64,000 nt of DNA from Tenebrio molitor (Eukaryota; Arthropoda; Insecta; Coleoptera; Tenebrionidae). Shown piece after piece: positions 43,672 to 54,844 of the stretch. The DNA lies in contig NC_091048.1 in assembly GCF_963966145.1 (NCBI RefSeq), positions 5,022,001 to 5,086,000 of the forward strand. The letters are read 5' to 3'. A program made the position numbers and the translations under genes. The notes beneath the pieces were generated by a model. That model was not told where the DNA came from and did no database searches. It was given only the letters and a program-made list of their open reading frames with translations. Positions within the stretch are counted from its first letter, which is position 1. Each line of letters opens with the position of its first letter.

Positions 43672-45139
43672 TCAAAAGAGAGAATTTTTCATCTGTATAA
43701 AAAAACATACTAAGGAATACACCAACTTGACAATCTGAAAAAGATATTACTTTGAAAAAGAAAATTGCCGAAATAGCCGGAACAGAACGTACCTTTACCC
43801 CAAATTCATAATTGATGACGACATCCTCCGAGAATTTAATCCTGTATGGCTCTTTACCAACCAAAGTCATAATCATTAGTAAAGTTAAATTTTTTCGGTT
43901 TAGGCTGGTCCACTCAATATTTGTGTTAATACGTGCTAGCACATCTGACTGCAATGAAAAAATGTAAATCACAATAACTGACCAATGACAGTACCTTATT
44001 TTCCACTGACTGTCCTGTAAATACTATACAGCAAAATGTAGTTAGAGCAACTAGACCGATAGCACCGGCCCTGAGATATCTTTCCCACAAATCGTTTTCA
44101 TCCTACAAGATGCATTTGCTATAAATGGTCTCTATTAATATGGAAAGACTTAACCAAAAAGAAGTATAAGGTACAGCTGAGAAAAAAGGGAATTACAACA
44201 ATGGCAAATATGGGAATCCACTTTCGAAATTTTGTTAAAGCGTTAGAAGCGGCACTGCAACACATTTTATGATAGAAGAAAACCCTACTATGATACCTAC
44301 TTAATTATTTCAATGTGTCTTTTAATGCAAAATTTTATTCGATGTTCCACTTCCGTCTGGTAGTGTTGGTTTCTAAGTAAAAAGCCGTCATCACAGTTGG
44401 TATACTCAACCACGGTGGTAATATGATCAATATGTTTAACAAGCAAGTACACTTGGAACTTTATATGTTCTATAGTGTACACAAGGATGTTCAGTCCATT
44501 TATCATTGCATATGCTAAAATAACAAACGTTGACCTATAAATCAAGTTAAGAACAACGGTGTAATCAGGAAACCATCTGTCAAAGATATGTAGAGGAAAA
44601 AATACGTCTTCATCATTGGGAACTGGTACAACAAACAAAATTAGGGGTATCAACGATAAAATCGTGTTTCCAATTATAAAATAAGAGTACAACATTGATT
44701 CGGTTTTAATTTCTGTAAGAATTTCATAACCAGCACTGTCCAAGGCCCAGAGTTTGAAATCTGTTAAGGCACTCAAAGCAATTTCGCCACACAAGAGAAC
44801 AGCTGCGATATTGAGCATTGCCTGAAAAAGAAAACACTTTCTATTTTGTAAATAATGATGGTAAAGGATTACATAAATCATCCCGAAAAATAGTGGACTA
44901 TATTTAACAATATCCGTGAAACTAAAAATGCAGACGAAGAAATAAAACTCTATGGCAGTTAAAACAAATTGAAAGATTAATGTGACGGAAAGAAGGATTT
45001 TCGTGAATTTTAACTTCAATATATCAATCGCCATAATTCGGATTATCCATAGAGAGTCATCTGAAATATAACTCATAAAATGCCCAAATATTTGAATAAC
45101 TGCTATACCTCGAAGTGGTGCTTTCGTGGAGAAATCCAT
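43672..45139 (-). CDS. Odorant receptor A2, intact (7tm_6 family, 404 aa)
   Basis: Exons on the minus strand are 45139-44873, 44821-44301, 44254-44155, 44102-43995, 43948-43793 and 43734-43672 (267, 521, 100, 108, 156 and 63 nt), with GT-AG introns of 46-58 bp. The spliced frame is 405 codons with stop and no lesion. Intron 1 is 51 bp without in-frame stops, so exons 1-2 look fused in a naive frame. The start MDFSTKAPLRG aligns with paralogue C. Several hydrophobic segments are evident (e.g. ILLSVTLIFQFVLTAIEFYF). The C-terminus has the family block PYRIKFSEDVVINYEFGVK followed by IVKLVYSLVCFF. Insect ORs form ligand-gated cation channels with Orco in olfactory dendrites; the ligand is unknown. 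This is the only complete OR in the window. Confidence 0.92.
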
Positions 45140-45212
45140 TGAGGTCGATTTTTGAAAACTGAATGAATAAATAATGAAGAAAAGTTAAAGACCTTATCGT
45201 ATAATACATTAA

Positions 45213-45377
45213 GGGCCAGTTTATAGAAAGATAATTAAATATTTACCTAATCGAATTAAATTTTAATGCGCGATTAACACATGAATCCGAAACTTCGATT
45301 GGTTCAATCTGATCACGTGTTCAGTTAATCCCGCATTTGATGACGATTAATTTAATTTCGCTTCTGTAAACTGGCCC
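45213..45377. repeat. GGGCCAGTTTA MITE, copy 2, TAA-flanked
   Basis: The 165-bp element starts GGGCCAGTTTATAGAAAG and ends CTGTAAACTGGCCC. TAA is duplicated on both sides (45210-45212, 45378-45380). Duplication copy 1 keeps the empty site (ACATTAAAAGTTTTAAC near 7830) with a single TAA. A 3-bp TAA target fits the PIF/Harbinger superfamily. It lies about 75 bp upstream of the OR A2 start codon. Confidence 0.9.
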
Positions 45378-46121
45378 TAAAAGTTTTAACAAAATTGTTA
45401 ATTCTAAATGTTTGAGACTTTATCTGTATGTGTTAAAATGTGAGAACAAAATAAAAGATTGATAATTGTAAAAAGAATGAGAAAACTGAAAAACCGTAAC
45501 GGAGTAAAACTTAAAATTACTTCTCAAAGGCAGAGGTTAATTTGAAGAAAATATTTAGAATGAGCTGCTACCACCACTACACTTTATCACTGCTCGACTT
45601 AGAACACCATCGCTTATTTAGGTAAAAGTATTTTATGTTAATATTAAAGACACGTAATTCAAAGCTTTTAAAGATAAAAGTTGATCTCCTATATGCGTGC
45701 AGACGCGATTGAGTACATTAGTAATGCACACATTAACACTAATTAATATTTCATTTCTCACTTTTTAGTAAAGAAAAATTTAACGATCCAGATAATATAG
45801 AATTCTATTTGATATCTTCCCAAACTTAAATCTTTCATGATGTCCATGGTTAAATGTAGGAGCGTGGAAAATATTATTATTTGTTATTTAAAATTTTTAT
45901 ATTTTGCTTATTCTATGCTTTTCAACGCTGCCATTATGATCTCAAGATTAAACCTAAGTTATGTTGTAGTACGTAAGTTGCAATCATAAAATGATTATTA
46001 AATTGTAGAAATACTTTAGATTTTAAAACTTCAAGTTGCACAATTTTATTTTTATCAACACGTAGATTTTTATCATTACATATTTTGTTAATATTCAACA
46101 GCGAAATACGTAATTATTGTA

Positions 46122-47254
46122 TAGTGCGATCAACAATTATTTCCATCAAAGAAGGCTTTGACATTTTGGCCGTATGTCGAAAGATGTCTGGAATTATTGG
46201 ACGTATTTCTGGTTGCATATACCTGTTTCAATTTAAATTTGGAAATTTTTGCCGAAACTCGGCCAGCGCTGTATGTCCATTCTTCGTTATTGAAAACACC
46301 ATTACGAAAGTAAGATGAATCTTTTATGTTCTGAAGTGAAAACCATTTTTGCGTTAAAATTTTATTCATAAAGTCCATTTTTTAATTATAGTCCGATGTA
46401 TCAATTAAAAAGCAGAACAACTGTTATATTGCTATCTCTTTTCAACATAATGTAAAACAAGCTATTGAATTCTTGTACGTATTATATTAAGCGCGTCGCA
46501 CTATGCATCTCGCATGTGCAATTAGAGCAAGACGCGAGCTATACGTTTATTATACATTAGCGACGTCAAATTTTTAGGTTACGTTTTAACCACATTATTT
46601 GTGATAGTTTTGTTCAATTTTGCTTGAAATGACCACCGTATGATGCCAACGAAAAGCTACGCGGCTAGTGGACAGATTCATTTGCAGAATTTGTAATTGC
46701 AAAAATAATATTATTGGAATTCCGCGGAAACTTACAAGACTGGAAGTTAACGTGTAAGGAGGTAAGCTAATTCACGGCATTGACGAAACAAAATCTAAAT
46801 AGGAAGAAAGAAAAACAATCTAAACGTGGTTGTTTAGTGCTGTTTTCAAAAATTTTTAATATATCTTACCTATTACTTGATAAATAGTTATGAAAAGAGT
46901 TCTGAAGGGAGCGGTTTTTTGAAAGACAAAATGAAAACGGAGAAATGAATTTGCAGAAAAACCAAGAAAGCACGAAAGAACACAACTCAAAATCTCAAAA
47001 ATTGACATTTGGAATGATATCTGTCTCATGTTGCCTAAATAAATTTTCAAATATTGGTAGCATCATGCACTGCTGTCAAATGTCAAAAGCAGACGCAGGT
47101 CATGTCGACTTCTTGACTCAGACTAACCTCATCTGACTATAATTAAAAAATGGACTATAGTGACAGTTTATTAGCTGAGTTAGTAAAGATACGTAAAATC
47201 TGACACTGTCAAAGTCCTAGCCTCCCCTTATCTAAGTAATTGTTGATCGCACCG
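46122..47254. mobile_element. Decayed mariner-type element, TA-flanked
   Basis: The ends share GTGCGATCAACAATTA (left) and GGTGCGATCAACAATTAC (reverse complement of the right), each beside TA. The minus strand at 46378-46130 reads SSYFRNGVFNNEEWTYSAGR, similar to the DUF4817-like transposase N-terminus, but runs out into the left terminus, so the interior is rearranged. Its left part also exists in duplication copy 1 (8570-8660), so it predates the duplication. Confidence 0.6.
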
Positions 47255-47257
47255 TAT

Positions 47258-47642
47258 AAGATACAACAATGAAAAAATGTACAGTTAAAAATATTCTAAT
47301 ACCAAAACAGGAATATAGAAGAGGAAATAGGAAATGTGAAGAAACAGAAATTCTGAAAATTCCTTCATCTGTGTCACAGATTTTCATATTCATAATGACA
47401 CAAATTCTTCCGTGCACCTCATTATAAAAAGAATATTGTGTTTGAATATTTTCAGTTTATTACGTGGGAATGTAACAGAGGGACTCTCCATGAATTTTAT
47501 TACTGATTATAAGTTATTCCAGGTACTGTTAACAATAACTGTTCATAATTATTCCATTTGAAATTGTTATTAATGCTCCTCTTTTTGTGACTGTCAATTG
47601 ATCTTCGTTCGCCATTTATATTTTGATAGGCTTCCTTAAACA
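47258..47642. other. Non-coding stretch
   Basis: AT-rich, with no gene or clear repeat seen. Confidence 0.4.
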
Positions 47643-47644
47643 TA

Positions 47645-48113
47645 CAGGGTGTAACAGAAAAAAGTGCATTTATTTTTACTGGTAATAGTACTCATCAATT
47701 ACAACAAATTTTCTAAATAAAGTTTCTTGGAATTTGCAAAATTGAATTGCCATTTGTCGCCCGTTTATTTTGACGTGCCGTTCACGATGAATGCAATTTT
47801 ATAAATCTGAACACTCTTTTAAACAGGAACCGCAAAAATTGAATGTTTTTATTCTCTTCGTATTGCATTTGACTAATAAAATGGTATCACTTTTGTTTGT
47901 TTTTTTTTATTACTGCTGTTTGTTGTATTTCATTATTAAATGTAATTAGATTAAAATCGTTCCATAGGCGGGTAAGCAAATCTTTAGTAAATTTAGATTA
48001 CTTTTTAAAACCCTTCAGAATTTGTTTTCGAAAAAAAAAATATTTAGAAAAGTAGTTGCAGCGAGTGTCCTATTACCAGTTAAAATAAATGCACTTTTTT
48101 CTGTTACACCCTG
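47645..48113. repeat. Mariner-type MITE, 469 bp, 46-bp TIRs
   Basis: CAGGGTGTAACAGAAAAAAG opens the element and its inverse closes it; the match extends about 46 bp with one or two mismatches (TTACTGGTAATAGTAC / TAACTGGTAATAGGAC). TA flanks both ends. Confidence 0.88.
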
Positions 48114-48115
48114 TA

Positions 48116-48317
48116 TTTTGTACATATTGCTCTCATATTTTTCTTGTAGATTATTTGTTGCTCCAGAATCGTTCATTAATATATTTGTAGCCAAGTTTAC
48201 TTGTCTTGCACCACTACCTCGTCCTTTTCTCATATTTCTTCGTGTACCTCTTCTTTCCTTTTTACTGACGCGAAGATCCCCGTCTTGAATTGTCTTAACC
48301 ACGTCTTGTTTTGGTGT
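48116..48317 (-). other. Unrecognised coding-like fragment
   Basis: Next to the MITE the minus strand is open and reads QDVVKTIQDGDLRVSKKERR and then GARQVNLATNILMNDSGATN. It has a basic stretch (KKERRGTRRNMRKGRGSG) and no membrane segment. An AG acceptor-like site (TTACACCAAAACAAG) lies upstream. It could be an orphan exon or a transposon fragment; I cannot assign it. Confidence 0.25.
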
Positions 48318-48558
48318 AAGTCCATTTTAACCCAGGTGTCCAAGTTCCGCCAATAAGTTATTAAATCTCAAAAATAGAGATTGTTGAATGTCGTCTGTTG
48401 CTGAACATTTTTAAATGATGGATGCGCCGAGATAACAATGTAATCAGAATACATTTTAATTTAATTTTTTGTTTCCGTTAAAAGCAGATTGTTTCAGTAT
48501 CGGATTTTAAACAATCATACTAATACAGGAACAAAAATCAAGAAAAATCTTGAAAATT

Positions 48559-48850
48559 ATTTTTTCTATAATTGATTCAAAAAATTGAAATTCACGCATA
48601 GTTATCTGTGCATGAAGTGGGTCATTTTCCTACGTGTCTTTTTTTACATTGTTAGTAAGATCGAAACCATAGAAACCATACAAAACAGTGTGTGAAATGC
48701 AATTTCACGCATACGACTATTTCTGTTTTTCATTTCACGCACTGTTTTTTATTAGTTACCTAGCAACATGGTCACTGCATTGAAACTTCAGAGTTCCTTC
48801 AAAAATTTGAATTTTTAATTTCAATTTTTTGAATCAATTATAGAAAAAAT
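48559..48850. repeat. Perfect 34-bp inverted repeat, about 290 bp span
   Basis: ATTTTTTCTATAATTGATTC... (48559-48592) is exactly reversed at 48817-48850. The core contains TTTCACGC-type short repeats. Probably a MITE; no target duplication recognised. Confidence 0.7.
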
Positions 48851-49408
48851 ATTGTTTATATTTCGTGCGCGAAGATGTTTTTGTGCATTCAAAGGCTTAT
48901 ACTGCCTCGACCTTCGTCTCGGCGTAAAAGACCTTTTCATGCACAAAAAACACTCTCTTCGCGTAATGTAATGAATACATTTAAATTTTTTGGTAGGGCG
49001 TGAAGAAAAGAAAATTTTTCCATTGAACTTTTTCACTATCTTTTTCAGTTTTCGAAATATACTGGTACTTAAGAGAAAAACGAAAAGGACTGAAATTTCA
49101 GGAGGTAATTTCAACTTTTAAATGCATCTTAGCAGTCATCTTTGTGTAAGGATTTATAATTTGATATCAACTACACAGTAGGGAGGGGTAGAGCAAGGGA
49201 TACTTCCTTGGAAGTAACATTTATAACGAATTGCATTTGTATTTATTACATTTGTGTGTTTCATAAATAATGTATCTAATTATTATTTAAATTTATATAT
49301 TAATTAAATAACTCGGCATAGCCTTTCTGTAAGGTGTGTTAAAAATCTTCATTAGGTACGTTTTTATCCGAACCGTTGCAAAATAATTCAGGTCATGAGA
49401 AAGCTTAT

Positions 49409-49612
49409 TCAAAAGAAAGAATTTTTTATCTGTACGAAAAAACATACTAAGGAATAAACCAACTTGACAATCTGAAAAATATCTTACTTTGAAAAAGAGA
49501 ATTACCAGCATAGAACTAACTTTCACTCCAAATTCATAATTAACGACAATATTCTCTGAAAATTTAATTTTATATGGTTCTTTACCAACCAAAGTCATAA
49601 TCATTACTAACA
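49409..49612 (-). pseudogene. Odorant receptor fragment A3 (exons 5-6 only)
   Basis: Exon 6 (49471-49409) and the 3' part of exon 5 (about 49612-49521) are recognisable: MIMTLVGKEPYKIKFSENIV and NYEFGVK, then DCQVGL... in the shifted intron frame. Exons 1-4 are missing, removed by a deletion that joins exon 5 to upstream flank. Not expressible as a receptor. Confidence 0.85.
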
Positions 49613-50008
49613 CTAGGAATATTTTTGAAATCTGTTTAAATAAGAGGATTAAAAACATTATAATATAGTACATAAAAAAATGTTAAAAAAAAGGTTGATA
49701 AATGTAAAAAATCACCAGAAATATGAAAAACCGTAACGGAGTAAAAGTTCAAATTACTTTTCTAAGATAGAGCTGCTACCACCACTGCACTTTATCACTG
49801 CTCAACGAAGAACATTATCAGATATCACCTGCTTAGGTAGAACTACTCTATATAAATATCATAGACATAAAATTCAAAGCTTTTTAACATAAAAATTGAT
49901 CTTCTACTTCCGTGCAGACGCACTTCAGTAAATTTATAATGCACACATTAACCCTAATTACTATTCAATTGACTCATTTTACTAAAGAAGAACCTAACGA
50001 TCCACATA

Positions 50009-50842
50009 CAGGGTGTATTATGAAAAACCTTTGGTGCTATAACTTCCTTATTTTTTATCCGATTTTAATAAATGATATGTCAAACAAAATCGTTTTAAAT
50101 GGGCTACAATTTGAATTGATCCAATATTTGTTCTTGAGTTCTGTTTTTGACAAATAATAGTCAACTTTTTTTTGTCAAATGGCACTATTAACTTTTTTGT
50201 TCAGTTTTATAGAGATTTTTATTTTAAATATGAAAATGTAAACAACCATGCTCATGCATAGAAGCAAAAAGAAGAAATTAAAAAACGATGTATTTTTTTT
50301 AAATTAAGCAGTCACATTAAACAGTAATAAAAGTGCATTCTAATTTTGCAAAGTGACTAAGAGAGCTATGGACATTCAAGACAATGTCTATTTGACTCCG
50401 GCCAATAAGAGATGATTTAATAAAAAGAATCGTAGCAGTATGTGAACAAATACCATCAGAATTTTTATTAAACGCCGCAATGGGCGTCAGTGGAAGGTGT
50501 CGAATGTGCCTTAGAGAGAATGGAAGTAATTTCAAACATTTGCTATAGTAAAGTTATGGTTACTTGATTTTTGGAAATTCTATTTTTTTTATTAAAAACA
50601 AATTTTTGATTTTTTATTTTAATGTTTGTGTATTCAGAAGATAAACATCATCTATCAGAATAAAGATAAAAAAATATACAGTGCAACTTAAAAAAAGCAA
50701 AGTTAGCTGCACTCAGTCAAAAAAAATCATAGCATGTCGGGCTATAGTGTTTCTAAAACGATTTTGTTTGACGTATCATTTGTTAAAATCGGACAAAAAA
50801 TAAGGAAGTTATAGCACCAAAGGTTTTTCATAATACACCCGG
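50009..50842 (+). mobile_element. Mariner derivative with about 88-bp TIRs
   Basis: The left end (CAGGGTGTATTATGAAAAAC) matches the inverse of the right (CCGGGTGTATTATGAAAAAC) for about 88 bp with only a few mismatches, flanked by TA (50007-50008, 50843-50844). Around 50370-50549 the plus strand reads VYLTPANKRDDLIKRIVAVC and CLRENGSNFKHLL before a stop, the typical C-terminal end of DUF4817-type transposases. The rest of the gene is deleted. Confidence 0.88.
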
Positions 50843-51393
50843 TATAAAAAATTCTATTTAATATCTTTCCAAACCTAATTTTTTTTTATGATGTCCACGG
50901 TTAAATATAAGAGCCCGGAAAATGTTATTATTTATTATTAAAAATTATTAGGTATATTTTGCCTGTCCTATGCTTTTCATCACTTCCATTATCATTATAC
51001 TGTCAAGGTGAAACCTAACTTAAGATCCAGTAAGTAGTAATCATTAAATGATTATTGAATTGTATAAATACTTAACATTTTAAAACCTCAATTTGCACTA
51101 TTTTATTTTTTTAATCAACACTGATTTTTCTGCCAGTTTTCTTATTATTTAACATCATATATATACATACATAACTGTACAAAGTGATCAAAAAGAAAAC
51201 AAATCAGAGCAAGCGTTGCAAATTATTATTATTATTTTTCTTTCCCTCCATCACCTGACGGCACGGCAATTTTGCCGGAGTACATACGCTATTACGGATA
51301 TTGCTATCAAGTAATAGTGCAGTGCTAATCAACATGATTACCGGCGTCTCGCCTCCACATTTTGACTTTGTTGTGTTTTATTATGTTCTGTGT

Positions 51394-53703
51394 TGTAATG
51401 ATTTGAATACATTACTTTTTCCGCCAAATATTTGAACCTGCGCAAAACGGTAACAAATGTGGTCGTGATCGTCATCGAATCGGAAGAGCCCTACGTTGTG
51501 ATTTTCTTTTGGCGGAAAAAGGTTCGGAATGCAAACGATGAGGGTTCCAGTTGGAAGAGTGCCGCAAATAAAACACACATGTGAGGGACGCAAAATACCT
51601 TTTATTAAAAATGCCTGTAATAACTTTGATAAAAAAAAAATTGAACGAATCCAAAAAGACAGAAATTAAGATTAACGAAGTACAAGAAATTAACTAGTTG
51701 AGTACATCACAAAGATAAACGACAAGATGAATGCAACAATATTTAAAATAACAGAAAACGGGTACATAACAGACAAAATGACAGGTTAAAGCTTGCAAAG
51801 AAAGTAAACAAATTATAAAGCAATTATTACAGACAGGGACGGATGAAAAACTCTTCAAAAACCGTATCCCAGGTATTACTCATATTTTACAATTTGATTA
51901 ATGGCCAAAACAATGTTTAATTTGGAACTACGCGGTCAAGGTACGCCAACGGGAACTTAGAGCTGGAGGTAACAAACTTTCGGCCGCGAAGGGACTCAGA
52001 AAAATAATCTGAATCGTCTTGTAAGCAGCGACATTTATAGGTACTCGGAGTATCGCGTGTCGGACTACTGTGTCCCGACCAATTCCGAGTGATATAAGCG
52101 TTCGGGGTTGTACGATGAGCTTCTCAGAGTCGCGTAGAGCAGAACTTGTTCCACCTTCCCCAACCAACCGTTTACCGACAAACTCCCGAGATCCCCCGAC
52201 GGGGGCTTCACGTCACCTTTTCAGAGTCGCATACAGCAGAACTTGTTCCACCTCCGTTATACACGGTCCTACATAACCGTCGCCCCCACGGAAATTTGAC
52301 TAAACAACCCCTCCGACCTCCTGAATGTCACCTAGCCCCCATGTGATCGTACTTACAACATTTTAACTTTAACTTTTCCGAAATCTAGCAACAACCCAAA
52401 GAAAAACAAAAACCGAGTTTAATTCAATCAAACAAAGAGAAACATTCAACGATGAGAAAATCCAGCAAAACAGAGCGCAACATTAAACAATGATAAAATA
52501 AGCAAAACAAAACGCAACATTAAACAATGATAACATAATCAAAACAAGGTAGCTCGCTGGCCGCGATCTCGGAGACAGTGCTCCGAGATCGCGGTCCCGG
52601 CGCTAGTGGGTTCGAATCCCACCGAAGGGGGAGGATTTTTTCGAAGGAAGGAACCTCCGCCGGGCCATGGATGTGTGTGTATGTCTATCAGGGGCTGACG
52701 GTAGGGTGGTGGAAGGAAGAGCGACACTCTTCCGACACCACCGCGAAGTCAGCAGGGTTCGAATCCCAGGCCGGATGTGCCTCCCATGGATGTTGTGTGT
52801 TGTTGTATTCGTGTTGTGTCGTCCAGAAAAAGGAGAAGAGAGAGGATGGGCGTGGGTAGCCGGGGAAAGTACCCCGGAGCCCCGCCGCACCACAGGAAAG
52901 ATGACAAAAACAAGCCGACCGTAAAAGGTACCTGATAGGCCAAGTAAGGTGAAAGGGGAAAGGCTAAAAAAAAAAAAAACGCACATTAAACAATGAGGAA
53001 ATAAAAGAGAACAAAACGCGAGGTTAAATAACGATAAAATAAAACGCTTTAAAAAGGAATACCATACTCGCTGGCAATATTAAACAAAAAGAAAATGGCG
53101 GGTCGAGTGCCGTTAGAAAATGTTAGTGAAAAAAACCAAAATGGACGCACGCGGTTCGGACGACGTCTCCGAATTTTCGAAATTACCAGATTGCTAAAAA
53201 AATGAACCTCCCGGGAGAAAGATAACGCTTAAAATTAACGAATGGGCGCTTCTTAAAGAAACAGCATGGAACAAAATGAAATCTACAACATACCCTTACC
53301 ACGTGGTCCTGGTCCCAAAAACAAAACACAAAAAAGGCAACGAAAGTGGGATAAATTACCCAGGTGAATTAAAACGTCGAATTCCTCACGGGGACACAAA
53401 ATATCTACTCGGAACGGTAGTGTAATTGGTTCAGATTTAACTTACAAATTTGAGAAACTTGGATCGCTCTTCGCAAGGTGTGTTCGTTTCGAAAAACTAA
53501 ACAAAAGTGACCTACCCCCTTCAACTACCCGCGCCTCCGCGCGAAAGACCGCTTTCCCCCCGCTATATTTCCGCTCGCAGAGTTCACCACTCCCCAGGAT
53601 TACCAACCCCATCCCTAAGTACCGAGTCTAGCCGCTAGTACTATGGCGCGGTCTCGTGGCGGTACCGGTAATAAAAATTTAAATTTTAAACTGGGTCACT
53701 ACA
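51394..53703 (-). mobile_element. Solo LTR of the 1.6-kb family, reverse copy
   Basis: On the minus strand it begins TGTAGTGACCCAG and ends TCATTACA like 18421-20028. It is flanked by GTGT (51390-51393, 53704-53707). It is longer because of a SINE (about 52550-52979) and about 250 bp of extra sequence around 51680-51940. Homology to the first copy is clear over most of the length (for example TTAGTTTTTCGAAACGAACA). Confidence 0.88.
52550..52979 (+). mobile_element. SINE with two tRNA-like heads
   Basis: The roughly 430-bp insert is absent from the homologous LTR at 18421 and ends in an A run (12 A). Unit 1 opens with a possible A box (GGTAGCTCGCTGG) and has a B box in GTGGGTTCGAATCCCACC. Unit 2, about 145 bp on, has GGTAGGGTGGTGG and CAGGGTTCGAATCCCAGG. 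Each B box sits in a short T-arm-like stem. These are RNA polymerase III promoter features of tRNA-derived SINEs. No coding. The target duplication is hidden in A-rich DNA. Confidence 0.8.
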
Positions 53704-53911
53704 GTGTCAATGTTAAGGAACTTCCTCACGATATGACATGAGTAAAAAAATATTATTATCACTATTATTATTATTGAATAAGTCAACTAACAGACTACTG
53801 TCCAAATAAAAGTTAACTAAAACAAGAAAAACATGAACAGAATTCAGTAACAGTCAGCTACAATTATTACTGGTGTCCCATGTCGAGAAATAACACTGAA
53901 TGAAAACCATG

Positions 53912-54800
53912 TATAATGTTAATGTTAATGTTAATCAAGCATGCCGATGCAATCGATCCAAATTACACAACATAACACAACCAGTATACTCGGAAGAGGC
54001 ATAGCACGAAGATCACAAATATAATGAAAACAGTTAAAGATGAAACACATCCTGAACGAAGGAGAATTATTAAAATATTTGTATTAGCTCTAGAAACAAG
54101 GAAATATCTATGCGATCTTGATGAAATCTGAGCGACACCGATGAGCAGACCATTCAAAAGACTGGAGTAGTCTACTTTATTATGGAATAATTTAAAGAGG
54201 AAGGTCACCGTATCAAGTACCCGTCTAACTTTGAGGGGGGTAAAATTAAACCTGGAACACAAGAAATCATAATCAACACCAATCGGCGGATAAATTCCGT
54301 CTTTCTTAAAAGAGAGATACTTTAGAAATTTACGTTGTACAGATTCGATACAGTTAATATATGTCACATAATACGGAGACCATATTATAGAACCATATTC
54401 CAAACGAGATCTTACAAGCGAGAAATACAACGTTGTTAAGCATTTGACGGAACGAAACTCATTGCAAAATCTAAATAGAAATCCGAGAAGTTTCAACGAT
54501 GCAGCAACAACAGAGCTAATATGCACATCAAAAACCAGCCTGGAATCAAACCAAATACCGAGGTCCTTGGTGCAAGAACGACTAGACAAAGTATGGTTGT
54601 CTATCTTGTAATCAAATCGACAAATGTCATGCTTACGCAAATATGAAACAGAAATGCACTTGTCCTTATTTAGAAATAATTTGTTTCTTGAGCACCAATC
54701 GGACAACAAGTCAACATTCGATTGTACGGTCGGTGGACAAATAAAACTGGGACACTTAAAATTTAATCTATGTAAATCAGACCATTGAATTGTCAATATA
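53912..54800 (-). pseudogene. 5'-truncated LINE, reverse transcriptase C-terminal part
   Basis: The minus strand encodes VDLLSDWCSRNKLFLNKDKC, TKDLGIWFDSRLVFDVHI and RLEYGSIIWSPYYVTYINCI, the conserved region after the catalytic core of Jockey/CR1-type non-LTR reverse transcriptases. The YADD-containing part is absent. The last about 35 codons appear shifted by one base (SPSFRMCFIFNC fits another frame). The 3' end has a TTAATG-type hexamer tail (53914-53936), common for such LINEs. Upstream, at about 54753, it joins unrelated sequence. Confidence 0.82.
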
Positions 54801-54844
54801 TTTGTCAGTATCTATAGAATATGTCATACGAAAGTTAACCTATT

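Larger units (their letters stand above)
41520..46320. repeat. Segmental duplication, copy 2
   Basis: It aligns with 16-8670 but lacks the hAT and mariner insertions. It has its own MITEs at 43262-43394 and 45213-45377 and a CATA microsatellite near 43097. It carries the intact OR gene. Confidence 0.9.
49211..51190. repeat. Segmental duplication, copy 3 (truncated)
   Basis: The left part matches the 3' flank of the OR gene in copies 1 and 2 (CTTGGAAGTAACATTTAT). The right part, from about 49680, matches their 5' flank (GAAAAACCGTAACGGAGTAA, CACTTTATCACTGCTC). The OR body between is mostly deleted. A mariner derivative (50009-50842) is inserted. It is more diverged than copies 1 and 2 are from each other. 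Confidence 0.82.

Noticed and set aside
52562..52640. Functional tRNA gene
   Set aside because: The B box and T arm are present, but the rest does not form a convincing cloverleaf, and the unit is followed by SINE body and an A tail.
52578..52986. ORFs of 85-127 codons on both strands in the SINE
   Set aside because: The region is a GC-rich Pol III-type SINE; overlapping frames on both strands have no recognisable domain.
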